Shown here one piece after another: positions 1 to 9,229 of a DNA stretch of 64,000 bases (position 1 is the stretch's first letter; each line of letters starts with the position of its first letter). The notes under the pieces are model-generated. The model did not search any database, was not told the DNA's origin, and saw only the letters and a list, made by a program, of their open reading frames with translations. This DNA comes from Nannocystis sp. RBIL2 (lineage in GTDB: Bacteria > Myxococcota_A > Polyangia > Nannocystales > Nannocystaceae), in contig NZ_JAPNJW010000002.1 of assembly GCF_026626745.1 (NCBI RefSeq), positions 310,001 to 374,000 on the forward strand, read 5' to 3'. The translations under genes were made by a program, and so were the position numbers.

Positions 1-15
1 GGGCGGAGAAAGCGA

Positions 16-44
16 AACGGGCGCGGGGGGAACCCGCGCCCGTT
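16..44 (-). terminator. Rho-independent terminator of the BI-1 family gene
   Basis: A perfect 12 bp stem (positions 16-27 pairing with 33-44) encloses a 5 nt loop. On the minus strand it is followed by a T-rich stretch (TTTCGCTTTC). It lies 22 bp past the stop codon of the minus-strand gene that ends at 67, where an intrinsic terminator is expected. Confidence 0.75.
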
Positions 45-66
45 CAGGCGTTGCGGTGCGCGGAGC

Positions 67-795
67 TCACTCGCGGCTGAGCGAGAGGAGCAGGCGGAGG
101 ACGTACCAGAACATCAGGGCGACGGAGGCGAACAGGGCCAGCGCGGCGGAGATGTACTGATTCTCCTCGTAGTGATGCACCACGTTGGAGGTGTCGTAGA
201 GGATGTAGCAGGCGGCCAGGATGATCATGCCGATCGTGAAGCCGAGCCCGAGAGTGAACCCGAACAGCAGGCTGGCGACGATCAGGCCGAGGACGCCGAA
301 GCTGACGATCATCAGGGCCGAGCGCATCCACGAGAAGTCGCGCTTGGTGGCGAGGACGATGCCGGTCAGCGCGGCGAACGTGGCCAGGGTGGTCACGCCG
401 GCGGTGAGGATGATGTTGTTCTCGGGGCCGCTCAGGGCCTGCGCGACGAGCAGCAGGGGCAGGAAGATGACCGCCTCGAGGACCACGTAGAGGCCGAGGC
501 CGAGGTACTGCATCGGCTTGGAGCGGGCCGACTGGGCCAGGTGGGTGGCGACGGTGCCGACCAGCATGAAGAGGCCGAGGACCACGAGCCAGCTGGTCGT
601 GCTGCCGGTCATCTGGATCGCCAGCTTCAGGGTCGCCGGGGTCCGGAGGAGCACGAACTCGAGGGCGACGAACAGGGCGATCGCGCCAGCGAGGTGGATG
701 TACGTGCGCTCGATGAACTTGGCGCGGCCCGCGAGGGCGGCCTGGGGGGTGGCGGTGTCGGCGTAATACGGCTGCTGTTGCTGGTTGAATGACAC
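67..795 (-). CDS. Bax inhibitor-1 (BI-1/YccA-like) family integral membrane protein
   Basis: A protein of 242 residues with a polar, Gln-rich N-terminus (MSFNQQQQPYY) followed by about seven hydrophobic segments. The C-terminal half carries the family pattern (LILAACYILYDTSNVV followed by an acidic stretch and a last membrane helix). BI-1 family proteins sit in the inner membrane; the bacterial members YccA and BsYetJ are linked to FtsH inhibition and calcium leak respectively. The specific role here is not known. I chose the GTG at 795 because a perfect GAGGAGG ribosome site lies 8 nt upstream; an open frame continues to 951 but its extra residues do not look like the family. A second, diverged member lies at 58495-59184. 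Confidence 0.88.
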   Translation of the reverse strand: MSFNQQQQPYYADTATPQAALAGRAKFIERTYIHLAGAIALFVALEFVLLRTPATLKLAIQMTGSTTSWLVVLGLFMLVGTVATHLAQSARSKPMQYLGLGLYVVLEAVIFLPLLLVAQALSGPENNIILTAGVTTLATFAALTGIVLATKRDFSWMRSALMIVSFGVLGLIVASLLFGFTLGLGFTIGMIILAACYILYDTSNVVHHYEENQYISAALALFASVALMFWYVLRLLLSLSRE

Positions 796-803
796 GGGGG
801 CGG

Positions 804-810
804 CCTCCTC
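804..810 (-). promoter_or_regulatory. Strong Shine-Dalgarno that fixes the start of the BI-1 gene
   Basis: GAGGAGG on the minus strand, 8 nt before the GTG at 795. Most genes in this window lack such a clear site, so it is useful in choosing this GTG over upstream ATG codons in the same frame. Confidence 0.7.
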
Positions 811-972
811 GACCGTGAGAGCGGGCCTCACGGTACCTGAGAAATGCGATCGGTGGAGGAGATTAGCCAGGGACTCCCACCGGAGCAAGTCCGCGCGCGT
901 CCGCGAGCCGGGGCGGGGGCGTGTGGCGGCGAGGCTCGCGTCGCGCTCCAAGGTGCGCTACAGCCCCCCACG

Positions 973-1460
973 ATGCCGCCGCGCGACCCCCTCGGGCCCC
1001 TGATGAACCTGAACGTCGGCCACGTGCCCCTGGTCGCGCTGCAGCGCCTGGCCAATCGCATGCGCGCGGCGAAGATCCCGGTCACCGCGCTCACGGAGCA
1101 GAGCTCGGTGGATCCGGAAACGGGCGCCGTCACACGGGCGCTGACGCTGTGTCACAGCTGCGCAGGGACGTGTTGCACCAGCCTGCGCGTGCCGATCACC
1201 CGCACCGACGCGCGCCGCCTGGCGCGCCACGTCGGGACGACGATCCCCGGGCTGAAGCTGTATCCGCGGCAAGGTGGCGAGGAGGAGGCGGACGACGTCG
1301 CCGGCTACCTCACGCTCGGCGATCGGCCGTGCCGCTTCTTCGCGGCGGGCTGCACGGTGCACGTGGCGCGGCCCGACGTGTGCCGGAGCTTCGGCCTCAA
1401 CGCGTGCACGAAGGTCGGCACCTTCGTGCCCCTGCAACAGGTGGCGCGGCGAGGCAAGGC

Positions 1461-1464
<4 letters not shown>
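973..1464 (+). CDS. YkgJ-type cysteine-cluster protein
   Basis: A small cytoplasmic protein of about 163 residues with the metal-binding cysteine pattern of the YkgJ (CxxCxxxCC) family: CHSCAGTCC, then a Cys in DRPCRFF, a Cys in GCTVH, CRSF and a last Cys near the C-terminus. Such proteins are thought to bind Zn or an Fe-S cluster; their function is undefined. The start is uncertain: ATG codons at 844, 973 and 1003 are in frame and none has a good ribosome site; 973 or 1003 fits the family best. Its stop overlaps the ATG of the next gene (ATGA), so it is translationally coupled to the ABC exporter genes. Confidence 0.7.
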
Positions 1465-2453
<989 letters not shown>

Positions 2454-2458
2454 ACGAT

Positions 2459-2514
2459 CGGGCATGCCCGCGGCGCCAGGTACAGAAGGACATGCGCGAA
2501 GGAGCATGTCCCAA
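2459..2514. repeat. CATG-14 array, 4 cores, at the start of permease 1
   Basis: Cores at 2463 (CATG), 2477 (CAGG), 2491 (CATG) and 2505 (CATG) sit exactly 14 bp apart. The last core supplies the ATG start codon used for the permease and follows a GAAGGAG ribosome site. The run fills the gap between the ATPase stop and the permease start. Confidence 0.85.
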
Positions 2515-3312
2515 CGAGCAGCCCAGCTGGCGCGCGTGATCGCGGCGGTGTGGCGGATCAGCCTGGCGGAGGCGATCGCCTACCGGGTGTCGATGCTGAT
2601 GTGGGTTCTGACGACGACGTTCCCGCTGGTGTCGCTGGCGCTGTGGTCGGGGCTGGCGGCGGGGGGCCCGATCGGCGACTACGCCCGCCCGGACTTCGTG
2701 GCGTACTTCGTGGCGGCGTTCCTGATCCGCCAGTTCACGGCCAGCTGGGTGGTGTGGGAGCTGTCGGGGCAGATCCGCAACGGCGACCTCAACACGCTGC
2801 TGATGCGGCCGATGTCGCCGATGATTTACCACGCGATCCAGAACCTGGCGGCGCTGCCGATCCGCTGCGCCCTGGCGTTGCCGATCGGGGTGGTGGTGCT
2901 AGTGCTGGCCGGCGGGCTGGCGTGGCCGAGCCCGGGGTCGCTGGCGCTGCTGGGGCTGTCGCTGGCGCTGGCCTGGCTGCTGAACCTCGCGGTCCACGTG
3001 GCGATCGGCTGCCTGGCGTTCTGGGTGACCGAGTCGACGGCGCTGTTCGAGGTGTGGCTGGGGCTGTACCTGGTGCTGTCGGGGGCCGCCGTGCCGACCA
3101 GCCTGTACCCGGCCGGCCTGGCGGAGGTGGTGCGCGCGCTGCCGTTCCACGCGTCGCTCGGCTTCCCGGTCGAGCTGGCGATCGGTCGCGTGACCGGGTC
3201 CGAGGTGACGCACGGGCTCCTGCTGCAGGCGTTGTGGGTGGCGGGGTTCGGCTTGCTGGCCGCCGTGCTGTGGCGCCGCGGGGTGCGGGCGTACGAGGGG
3301 GTCGGGGGGTGA
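2506..3312 (+). CDS. ABC-2 type exporter permease, subunit 1 (COG4587-like)
   Basis: A 268-residue protein with about six membrane helices and the ABC-2 family opening (a short amphipathic helix, then LAEAIAYRVSMLMWVLTTTFP). The family marker region QIRNGDLNTLLMRPMSP is clear. It forms the membrane channel with the next gene, powered by the ATPase upstream. I chose the ATG at 2506, preceded by GAAGGAG; an ATG at 2464 in the same frame would add 14 residues encoded only by the CATG-14 array. Confidence 0.88.
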   Translation: MSQRAAQLARVIAAVWRISLAEAIAYRVSMLMWVLTTTFPLVSLALWSGLAAGGPIGDYARPDFVAYFVAAFLIRQFTASWVVWELSGQIRNGDLNTLLMRPMSPMIYHAIQNLAALPIRCALALPIGVVVLVLAGGLAWPSPGSLALLGLSLALAWLLNLAVHVAIGCLAFWVTESTALFEVWLGLYLVLSGAAVPTSLYPAGLAEVVRALPFHASLGFPVELAIGRVTGSEVTHGLLLQALWVAGFGLLAAVLWRRGVRAYEGVGG

Positions 3313-3424
3313 GCCTGTCGTTCTCGACATGTCTCGAAGCGCAGCCGCGGGAGGCGCGCGCGTGAGCTCGAAGGCGGCGGAAAGGACAGGTCCGATGAGA
3401 CATGTCCCTCGGGCCATGTTCTAC
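3310..3424. repeat. CATG-14 cores around the start of permease 2
   Basis: Cores at 3314 (CCTG) and 3328 (CATG) are 14 bp apart, and cores at 3386 (CAGG), 3401 and 3415 (CATG) are 15 and 14 bp apart. Possible start codons at 3329, 3395 and 3416 lie in or next to the cores. Confidence 0.75.
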
Positions 3425-4201
3425 CTGCGGCTGGTGGCGGCCCAGCTCGAGATGAGCACGCTGACGGCGCTGCAGTACCGGCTCGGGTTCTGGACGGAGG
3501 GGCTCCTGGGGCTGCTCTGGAGCGTGATCGGGATCGCGCCGCTGTTCGTGGCGGTCGATCACCTGGGCGCGGTCGAGGGCTGGGGTCGGTGGGAGCTGGT
3601 GGTGCTGACAGGGTGCTTCACGATCCTGTCGGGGCTGTTCACGGCGGTGCTGCAGCCGGCGCTGCGCGAGAGCATGACGCACATCCTCAAGGGGACGCTC
3701 GACTACGTGCTGCTGCGGCCGGCCGACGGGCTGGTGCTGTGCCTGACGTGCGCGTTCCAGCCGTGGCACCTGGTGGAGGTGCTGGGCGGGCTCGTCCTGG
3801 TGATCGCGGGGCTGTGGCTCGGGGAGGTGGAGGTGACCGCGACGGGGCTGCTGGCCGGGCTGGCGACCGGGGCGGCCGGATTGATGGCGCTGTACGCGTT
3901 CGGGGTGCTGGTGCTGTGCGCGTCGTTCCGGGCGCTGCAGCTGCAGGCGCTGACGCACGTGATGGAGGCGCTGATGGACTTCGGTCGCTGGCCGGCGCAG
4001 GTGTTCCCGCCGGTACTGCGGCTGCTGTTCACGTTCGTGATCCCGCTGCTGGTGATGACGAGCTACCCGGCCGAGGCGCTGCTCGGCCGCCTGTCCTGGG
4101 GGACAGTCGCGGAGCTGGCCGCCGTGAGCGCGACGCTGCTGGTGCTGGCCCGCCTGGCGTGGGTGCGATCGGTGCGCGGGTACACCTCGGCGTCGAGCTG
4201 A
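3395..4201 (+). CDS. ABC-2 type exporter permease, subunit 2 (COG3694-like)
   Basis: A protein of about 268 residues with roughly six membrane helices. It resembles COG3694 permeases: an N-terminal stretch LQYRLGFWTEGLLGLLW, a conserved LKGTLDYVLLRPAD loop and a C-terminal VRGYTSASS. It is the second half of the transporter encoded from 1461. Starts at 3329, 3395 and 3416 are all in frame; I prefer 3395 because AAAGGA lies 8 nt upstream and the length then matches subunit 1. The first residues (MRHVPRA) are encoded by the CATG-14 repeat, so the true N-terminus may be MFYLRLVAAQ at 3416. Confidence 0.85.
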   Translation: MRHVPRAMFYLRLVAAQLEMSTLTALQYRLGFWTEGLLGLLWSVIGIAPLFVAVDHLGAVEGWGRWELVVLTGCFTILSGLFTAVLQPALRESMTHILKGTLDYVLLRPADGLVLCLTCAFQPWHLVEVLGGLVLVIAGLWLGEVEVTATGLLAGLATGAAGLMALYAFGVLVLCASFRALQLQALTHVMEALMDFGRWPAQVFPPVLRLLFTFVIPLLVMTSYPAEALLGRLSWGTVAELAAVSATLLVLARLAWVRSVRGYTSASS

Positions 4202-4732
4202 CCGGGAGGCGGGGGCAGGCGCTACGGGGCACGCCTGTCCTCTTGGACAGATGGGCAGCCTCGAAGCGAGTCGTGTCAGGCGGGGCGACATGGCCTGAAG
4301 ACCATGTCACAAGCATCGCAAGCCCCGGCGAAGCGCGTCGCAGCGCCGCGTATACGGACATGGTCTCTAGGACATGTCTTTTAGGTCATTCACTCGTCAC
4401 TCGCTCGCTTGCGGGCCGGCAAAGCAGTGCCTCGAGGCAGGTGACATGGTTTCGAGGACATGTCTCTGGGAACTCTTTTTGAAGGTGGCCCGCCTATGGT
4501 CCGTGCCGATCGGGGGGCGAGGCGGTCGGCGGGCCGGCGGGCGCCGGCCGGGCAAGCGAGGGGACGGTCGCAGGTTGCGCCGTTGGCGCAGGTCGCGGCA
4601 GGGGCCTCCGGAGGGGTCGCAGGCGCCTGCGCGAGGCGCGGCGGGGGGCCGCGAGGGAGGTCCGGCGCGGGCCCGGGGCCGGCCTGGGCGGCGATGGTGG
4701 ACAAAGCAGCCACGGCCCGGTAGACAGCCCCG
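4202..4732. other. 531 bp gap holding scattered CATG-14 units
   Basis: No convincing gene. The first half holds repeat cores (see 4213-4475). The second half (4476-4732) is GC-rich sequence with no conserved protein in any frame; it presumably contains the promoter of the yfgM/bamB-like pair, but I cannot pick out convincing -35/-10 boxes. Confidence 0.6.
4213..4475. repeat. CATG-14 array cluster after the ABC exporter operon
   Basis: Pairs and triplets with 14 bp steps: 4234/4248 (CCTG/CAGA, forming CTGTCC-TCTT-GGACAG), 4289/4303, 4359/4373/4387 and 4445/4459. Some linking steps are irregular, so this looks like several short runs or an eroded long one. Confidence 0.75.
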
Positions 4733-5629
4733 GTGAGCGAAGAAGACAAGGCGCCACCGACCGGGCAGGGCGTGCGCATGGAGCTGCCGACGTGGGACCA
4801 CAGCCGCAGCAAGCGCCGCGGCGGCGACGCGGGCCCGACGGAGGACGCTTTCGTCACCGGCGTGAAGGAAGCAGGGCGCACGGCCAAGGCGCGCAGCGGG
4901 CTCGTGATCGGCGGCGTGGTCGTGGCGCTGGCGGTGCTGGTCGGCGTCATCGTGATCTTCAACAGCCGGCAGACGGCGTCGGCGACGGCGACGCGCCAGC
5001 TGGCGACGGCGGCGCGCTACGAGTCGGAGGCCGAGGTCGGCGATCCGGCGCTGCTGCTCGGGGCCAACAAGGGCAAGCCGGTGGCGCCGATCGTCAAGGA
5101 CGAGGCGGAGCGGACTGCGGCGGTCAACAAGGCGCTCGACGAGCTCGACGCGTCGGCGGCCAGCAGCGACGCGGCGCAGGTCGGGGCGCTGGTGCGGGCT
5201 TCGGGGCTGCTGCGCGCGGGCGATCCGGCCAGCGCCGAGGCCCTGTACCGCGAGTTCCTCGGCAAGGCCGGCGCCGGCCACCCGCTGCTGTACTCGGCCC
5301 GCGAGGGGCTGGCGTTCGCGCGCGAGGCTCAGAACGACCTCGACGGCGCGCTCGCCGAGCTCGAGACGCTGGCCGGACAGAAGGGCGCGTTCTACCGCGA
5401 CATGGCGCTGTGGCAGAAGGGCCGCATCCTCGAGCGCCAGGGCAAGACCGAGGCGGCGCTCGAGGTCTATCGCCAGTACATCGCCGAGTACCCGCTGCAG
5501 CAGCCGTCGATCGCCCAGAACGAGGTGCGCAAGCGGCTGGAAGAGCTCGATCCGCAGGCGCTCGCCGGTCAGCCGCCGTCCGACTCGCCGATTCAAATGG
5601 TGGACGCACCGGGAGCGCCGACCCCGTGA
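4733..5629 (+). CDS. YfgM-like membrane-anchored TPR protein
   Basis: A 298-residue protein with a charged cytoplasmic N-terminus, one membrane helix at about residues 57-79 (LVIGGVVVALAVLVGVIVIF), then a helical TPR-type periplasmic domain (ALYREFLGKAGAGHPLLYSAREGLAF and GRILERQGKTEAALEVYRQYI). Length, topology and its position directly before a BamB-like propeller match the yfgM-bamB arrangement of Proteobacteria, where YfgM contacts the Sec translocon and periplasmic chaperones. Start is GTG at 4733. Its stop overlaps the next start (GTGA), so both are co-translated. Assignment rests on layout and context, not on strong motif identity. Confidence 0.72.
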   Translation: MSEEDKAPPTGQGVRMELPTWDHSRSKRRGGDAGPTEDAFVTGVKEAGRTAKARSGLVIGGVVVALAVLVGVIVIFNSRQTASATATRQLATAARYESEAEVGDPALLLGANKGKPVAPIVKDEAERTAAVNKALDELDASAASSDAAQVGALVRASGLLRAGDPASAEALYREFLGKAGAGHPLLYSAREGLAFAREAQNDLDGALAELETLAGQKGAFYRDMALWQKGRILERQGKTEAALEVYRQYIAEYPLQQPSIAQNEVRKRLEELDPQALAGQPPSDSPIQMVDAPGAPTP

Positions 5630-7206
5630 CGCGCGCGGCCCGGGCTTACTGTCTCTGGGGACATGTCGCTCTCGCCATGTCCCTCGGGGCATGCGCGGGC
5701 GAGACCCGCACGGTCATGCCTCACCCCGAGCTGACGCCCGGCGCGCGCGCGAACCTCGAGCTGGCGCGGGTGCAGCAGATCGCGCTGCACGACTACGGCG
5801 TGCTCAACCCCGACGAGTTCGCCGGCGTGGCGCCGGATCCGGGTCGCCGGCTGATCTACGTCGGCACGCGCGCGGGCACGCTGCTGGCGCTGTCGATGGA
5901 GACCGGCGAGGTGGTGTGGGAGCAGCAGTTCCCCGGGGCCATCTCGAGCGTGCCCAAGCTGGCGGCCGACGGCGAGCTGATGCTGCTCGGGACCGACAAC
6001 GGCGACCTGCTGGCGATCGAGCTCGACACCCGCAAGACGCGGTGGAGCTACTCGACTCTCGGGACGATCCGCAACGAGCCGCTGGTCCGCGGCGGCACGG
6101 TGTTCGTCGTCAACTCGCGCGACCAGGTGTTCGCGCTCGAGCTGACCACGGGGGCGTGGCGCTGGCAGTACGAGCAGCCGTATCCGACCGAGTTCACGGT
6201 CCACGGCCACGCGGGGCTGTCGTTCCTCGAAGCCGAGGTGACGCAGGCGCCGGACCAGGCCGCGAGCGCGAGCGGGATCTCGGCCGAGGCGGTGCTCGGC
6301 GAGGGCGGCGCGGCCGAGGACGAAGAGGCGGAGACCAGCGGCGACGCGCCCGCGGAGGGCGACGATGCGGCCGTTGCGGGCATCGGGGCACCGAGCGGCG
6401 CCGGGACTGCTCCGCCGGTGACGAGCGCGGCGCCTGCAGGCGGCGCGGCTGCACCGGGCGCGGCGCCTGCGGGTGGCGCGGCTGCGCCGGTCGCCGGTGC
6501 GCCTGCCGGCAAGAGCGGCGAGGCGGCGAAGGCGGCCGGGAATGGTTCGACCGGTGGTCCGTCGAGTCCGTCGAGCCCGCCGAGCGGGACGATCTTCACG
6601 GGCTTCAGCAACGGCAAGGTCGCGGCGATCGGGGCTCAATCGGGCGAGCCGATGTGGCTGGCGAACGCGGCGCCGCCGGCGGGCGGGGACTTCGTCGACG
6701 CCGACGGCACGCCGCTGATCCTCACCGACCGCGGTGAGGTCGTGGTCACCGGGCAGAGCACGGGCGTGTACGGGCTGGCGCTGAGCGACGGGCTGCAGCG
6801 GTGGTACCGGCCGCTGCGCGGGGCGGGGTCGGTGGCAGCCGGTCCGCGCGGGCTCATGATCGTGGCCTCGGCGCTCGAAGGGGTCTTCGCGCTCGAGCAC
6901 GGCGGCCGCGTGCGCTGGCGCCAGCAGTTGAACCCGGGGTTCGTGCAGACGCCGCTGATCGTCGGTGACATCGCGTTCATCGCTCACTCCGACGACGGCC
7001 TGCTCGCCTACGACGTCGAGACCGGCGAGTTCCTCGCCAACCTCAACACGGGCAGCGGGATCTCCGGTCCGCCGGTGTACGACGGCGAACTGGGCCGCTT
7101 CTACACGATGTCGAACCGGGGGATGCTGGTGGTGTTCCGCACGGTCGAGGACGACGCGCGAGGCTTCGTGCGCGGCGCGGTGGAGTCTGTCCCTTCGGTC
7201 AGGTGA
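5626..7206 (+). CDS. BamB-like PQQ-repeat beta-propeller lipoprotein
   Basis: A 526-residue lipoprotein. The signal peptide ends in the lipobox LGAC (Cys about residue 23). The mature part has PQQ-type blades (RLIYVGTRAGTLLALSMETGEVVW, LLLGTDNGDLLAIEL, GLALSDGLQRW, LLAYDVETGEF), split by an Ala/Gly/Pro-rich stretch at about residues 215-315 not expected in BamB. BamB is an outer-membrane lipoprotein of the BAM complex that inserts beta-barrels; the YfgM-like gene upstream supports that reading, although other PQQ propellers exist in myxobacteria. Odd feature: the hydrophobic core of the signal peptide (WGHVALAMSLGAC) is encoded by three CATG-14 units. Start GTG at 5626. Confidence 0.72.
   Translation: MTRAARAYCLWGHVALAMSLGACAGETRTVMPHPELTPGARANLELARVQQIALHDYGVLNPDEFAGVAPDPGRRLIYVGTRAGTLLALSMETGEVVWEQQFPGAISSVPKLAADGELMLLGTDNGDLLAIELDTRKTRWSYSTLGTIRNEPLVRGGTVFVVNSRDQVFALELTTGAWRWQYEQPYPTEFTVHGHAGLSFLEAEVTQAPDQAASASGISAEAVLGEGGAAEDEEAETSGDAPAEGDDAAVAGIGAPSGAGTAPPVTSAAPAGGAAAPGAAPAGGAAAPVAGAPAGKSGEAAKAAGNGSTGGPSSPSSPPSGTIFTGFSNGKVAAIGAQSGEPMWLANAAPPAGGDFVDADGTPLILTDRGEVVVTGQSTGVYGLALSDGLQRWYRPLRGAGSVAAGPRGLMIVASALEGVFALEHGGRVRWRQQLNPGFVQTPLIVGDIAFIAHSDDGLLAYDVETGEFLANLNTGSGISGPPVYDGELGRFYTMSNRGMLVVFRTVEDDARGFVRGAVESVPSVR
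5644..5699. repeat. CATG-14 array encoding a lipoprotein signal peptide
   Basis: Cores at 5662, 5676 and 5690 are spaced exactly 14 bp, with a weaker core at 5648. They translate in frame into the signal peptide and lipobox of the BamB-like protein. Confidence 0.85.
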
Positions 7207-7343
7207 TGCCGCGGCCGCGGATGTGAGGGTCCAGACGGGGCTGGTGCGGAAGGTCGACGGGCTTTTCTGCTAATCACAGGAGTATCCCCGTCCACACCGA
7301 GATCCCCGCGCCGAGCATCGGCGCCGCCGAGACGTACCGGCTG

Positions 7344-7952
7344 ATGACCGACTTGGTCGCGCCGCGGCCGATCGCGTGGGTGTCGAGCGTGAGCGACGAG
7401 GGCCGCCGCAACCTGGCGCCGTTCAGCTACTACCAGGCGGTCTGCTCGCGGCCGCCGATGGTGGTGTTCAGCGTGGCGTGGTGGCCCGACGGGCGCATGA
7501 AGGACACTCTGACCAACGTGCTGGCGACGCGCGAGATGGTGATAAACCACGTCACCGACGCCCACGCGGAGGCGATGAACGCGACGTCGGCGGCGTTTCC
7601 GCCCGAGACCTCCGAGTGGGACGCGTGCGGAATCGCGGCCGAGCCGGCTGCGGTCGTTGCGCCTCCTCGAGTGGCTGGTGCTCTGGCCTGTCTCGAGTGC
7701 AAGCTCGTCCACGCGCTTCCGCTGGGGGGCGGCGCCCCCGGCAAACCGTCAGCCACACTGGTCGTGGCCGAAGTGGTTCATTTCGCCGTCGCCAGCGAGC
7801 TGCTCCGTCGCGACGCACGCGGCCGCCTGCTGCCGATCGACGCGGGGCAATTGCAGTCGATCGGCCGCCTCGGCGGGATCGCGTACACTCGCACGACGGA
7901 TCGCTTCGAGCTTTTGCGCCCCGAGGCGCCCGGGAGCAAGGCCAGTGACTGA
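7344..7952 (+). CDS. Flavin reductase-like domain protein (FMN-binding split barrel)
   Basis: A protein of about 202 residues with the flavin reductase-like/FMN split-barrel signature: VAPRPIAWVSSVSDEGRRNLAPFSYYQAV, PPMVVFSVAWW, a KDTLTNVLATREMVINHV block and a late VGRLGG-type turn (SIGRLGGIAYTRT). Such proteins bind FMN and often act as flavin reductases or pyridoxamine oxidase-like enzymes. The first ATG (7344) cuts off family-like residues (HTEIPAPSIGAAETYRL) encoded in the same frame from about 7290, where no ATG, GTG or TTG exists behind an AGGAG at 7278. The gene overlaps the start of HMG-CoA lyase. Confidence 0.75.
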   Translation: MTDLVAPRPIAWVSSVSDEGRRNLAPFSYYQAVCSRPPMVVFSVAWWPDGRMKDTLTNVLATREMVINHVTDAHAEAMNATSAAFPPETSEWDACGIAAEPAAVVAPPRVAGALACLECKLVHALPLGGGAPGKPSATLVVAEVVHFAVASELLRRDARGRLLPIDAGQLQSIGRLGGIAYTRTTDRFELLRPEAPGSKASD

Positions 7953-8934
7953 TTCGTCCGAACGACCCTCCGGAACCGATACCGTCGAGCCGACGCGCCT
8001 GTTCGGGTCGATGCCGGCGGAGGTCTCGATCTACGAGGTCGGACCGCGCGACGGGCTGCAGAACGAGGCGACGATCCTGTCGGCCGACCGCAAGATCGAG
8101 ATGATCGAGGGCCTGGTCGACGCCGGCGTGAAGCGCATCGAGGTGACGAGCTTCGTCAACCCGCGCTGGATCCCGGCGCTCGCCGACCACATGGAGGTCG
8201 CGACCCGGATCCGTCGCAAGCCCGGCGTCACCTACAGCGCGCTGGTGCCGAACCTCCGCGGCCTCGACGCGGCCTCACGCGCGGGCATGCAGGAGATCGC
8301 GGTGTTCATGGCGGCGTCGCAGACGCACAACCGCAAGAACATCAACAAGACCACGGAAGAGGCGCTGGCGACCTACCGCGAGGTGGTCACCGAGGCGCGG
8401 TCGCGCGGGATGACGGTGCGCGGCTACGTGAGCACGGTGTACGGCTGCCCCTACGAGGGCGAGGTGCCGTTCGAGCAGGTGCTGCGGGTCGGCAAGAGCC
8501 TGCTCGACATGGGCTGCTACGAGCTGAGCCTCGGCGACACGATCGGCGTCGGCACGCCGCGACAGGTCGAATACATCCTCGACGGGCTGCTGCACGCGGG
8601 GATCCGGCTCGACCAACTGGCGGTCCACTTCCACGACACGCGCGGCACGGCCCTGGCCAACATCACGGTGGCGCTGCAGCTCGGGATCCGCACGGTCGAC
8701 TCTGCGATCGGCGGCCTCGGCGGCTGCCCGTACGCGCCCGGCGCGTCGGGCAACGTGTCGACCGAGGACGTGGTGTACATGCTGCACGGGATGGGCTGCC
8801 GCACCGGCATCGACCTCGATCGCCTGGTCGCCATCAGCGCCCGCCTCGGCGGCCACCTGGCTCGCGAGCTGCCCAGCAAGTACCTCAAGGCCCACCTCGG
8901 CCACTGCGCGCGCGTCGGCAAGCCGCTCGTGTGA
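7945..8934 (+). CDS. mvaB: Hydroxymethylglutaryl-CoA lyase
   Basis: Splits HMG-CoA into acetoacetate and acetyl-CoA, the last step of leucine breakdown, in the cytoplasm. The TIM-barrel motifs are clear: EVGPRDGLQNE near the start (metal-binding Asp), SFVNPRWIPALAD, HFHDTRGTALAN (metal-binding His pair) and the Gly-rich active-site loop GGLGGCPYAPGASGNVSTED holding the catalytic Cys. The GTG at 7945 gives 329 residues and overlaps the previous gene by 8 nt; an ATG at 8011 gives 307 residues, nearer the usual family length, and may be the real start. No other leucine-degradation gene is in view. Confidence 0.93.
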   Translation: MTDSSERPSGTDTVEPTRLFGSMPAEVSIYEVGPRDGLQNEATILSADRKIEMIEGLVDAGVKRIEVTSFVNPRWIPALADHMEVATRIRRKPGVTYSALVPNLRGLDAASRAGMQEIAVFMAASQTHNRKNINKTTEEALATYREVVTEARSRGMTVRGYVSTVYGCPYEGEVPFEQVLRVGKSLLDMGCYELSLGDTIGVGTPRQVEYILDGLLHAGIRLDQLAVHFHDTRGTALANITVALQLGIRTVDSAIGGLGGCPYAPGASGNVSTEDVVYMLHGMGCRTGIDLDRLVAISARLGGHLARELPSKYLKAHLGHCARVGKPLV

Positions 8935-9132
8935 GACGCACTTTCGCCCACGTCGAGGCAGGCGAGGGTCGGCGACGGGCGTTCGAGACGGGCTCGTAGC
9001 GACTCTCGAGCTTCCGCGACGGGCGGACGCCATGGGCCTCACCGTTGTGCGCGAGCGTCCGCGACCGCGCTCGACCGAATGAGTCGCGGCCCTCGGGTGC
9101 ATGACCGCGGACGACCTCGACGGTGGGCCCGA

Positions 9133-9226
9133 GCGACATGTCTTCGGGACATGTGCGTTCGAGCATGTCCGAATGCGCATGCGCCAACGGGCATGCCCTT
9201 GAGGACATGCCCGTCAGGTCAGGCGC
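9133..9226. repeat. CATG-14 array, 7 cores, between convergent genes
   Basis: Cores at 9137, 9150, 9164, 9178, 9192, 9206 (all CATG) and 9220 (CAGG): one 13 bp step, then five 14 bp steps. It occupies the space between the stops of HMG-CoA lyase (8934) and the MshEN protein (9230). The rest of this gap (8935-9130) shows nothing I recognise. Confidence 0.9.
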
Positions 9227-9229
9227 CGA

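Noticed and set aside
844..972. ATG at 844 as start of the Cys-cluster protein
   Set aside because: The extra residues (RSVEEISQGLPPEQVRARP) are not conserved-looking, overlap the likely promoter region of the divergent BI-1 gene, and no ribosome site precedes 844.
9133..9226. CATG-14 arrays as CRISPR arrays
   Set aside because: Units are only 14 bp with a 4-6 bp variable part; no 20-40 bp direct repeats, no unique spacers, and no cas genes in the window.
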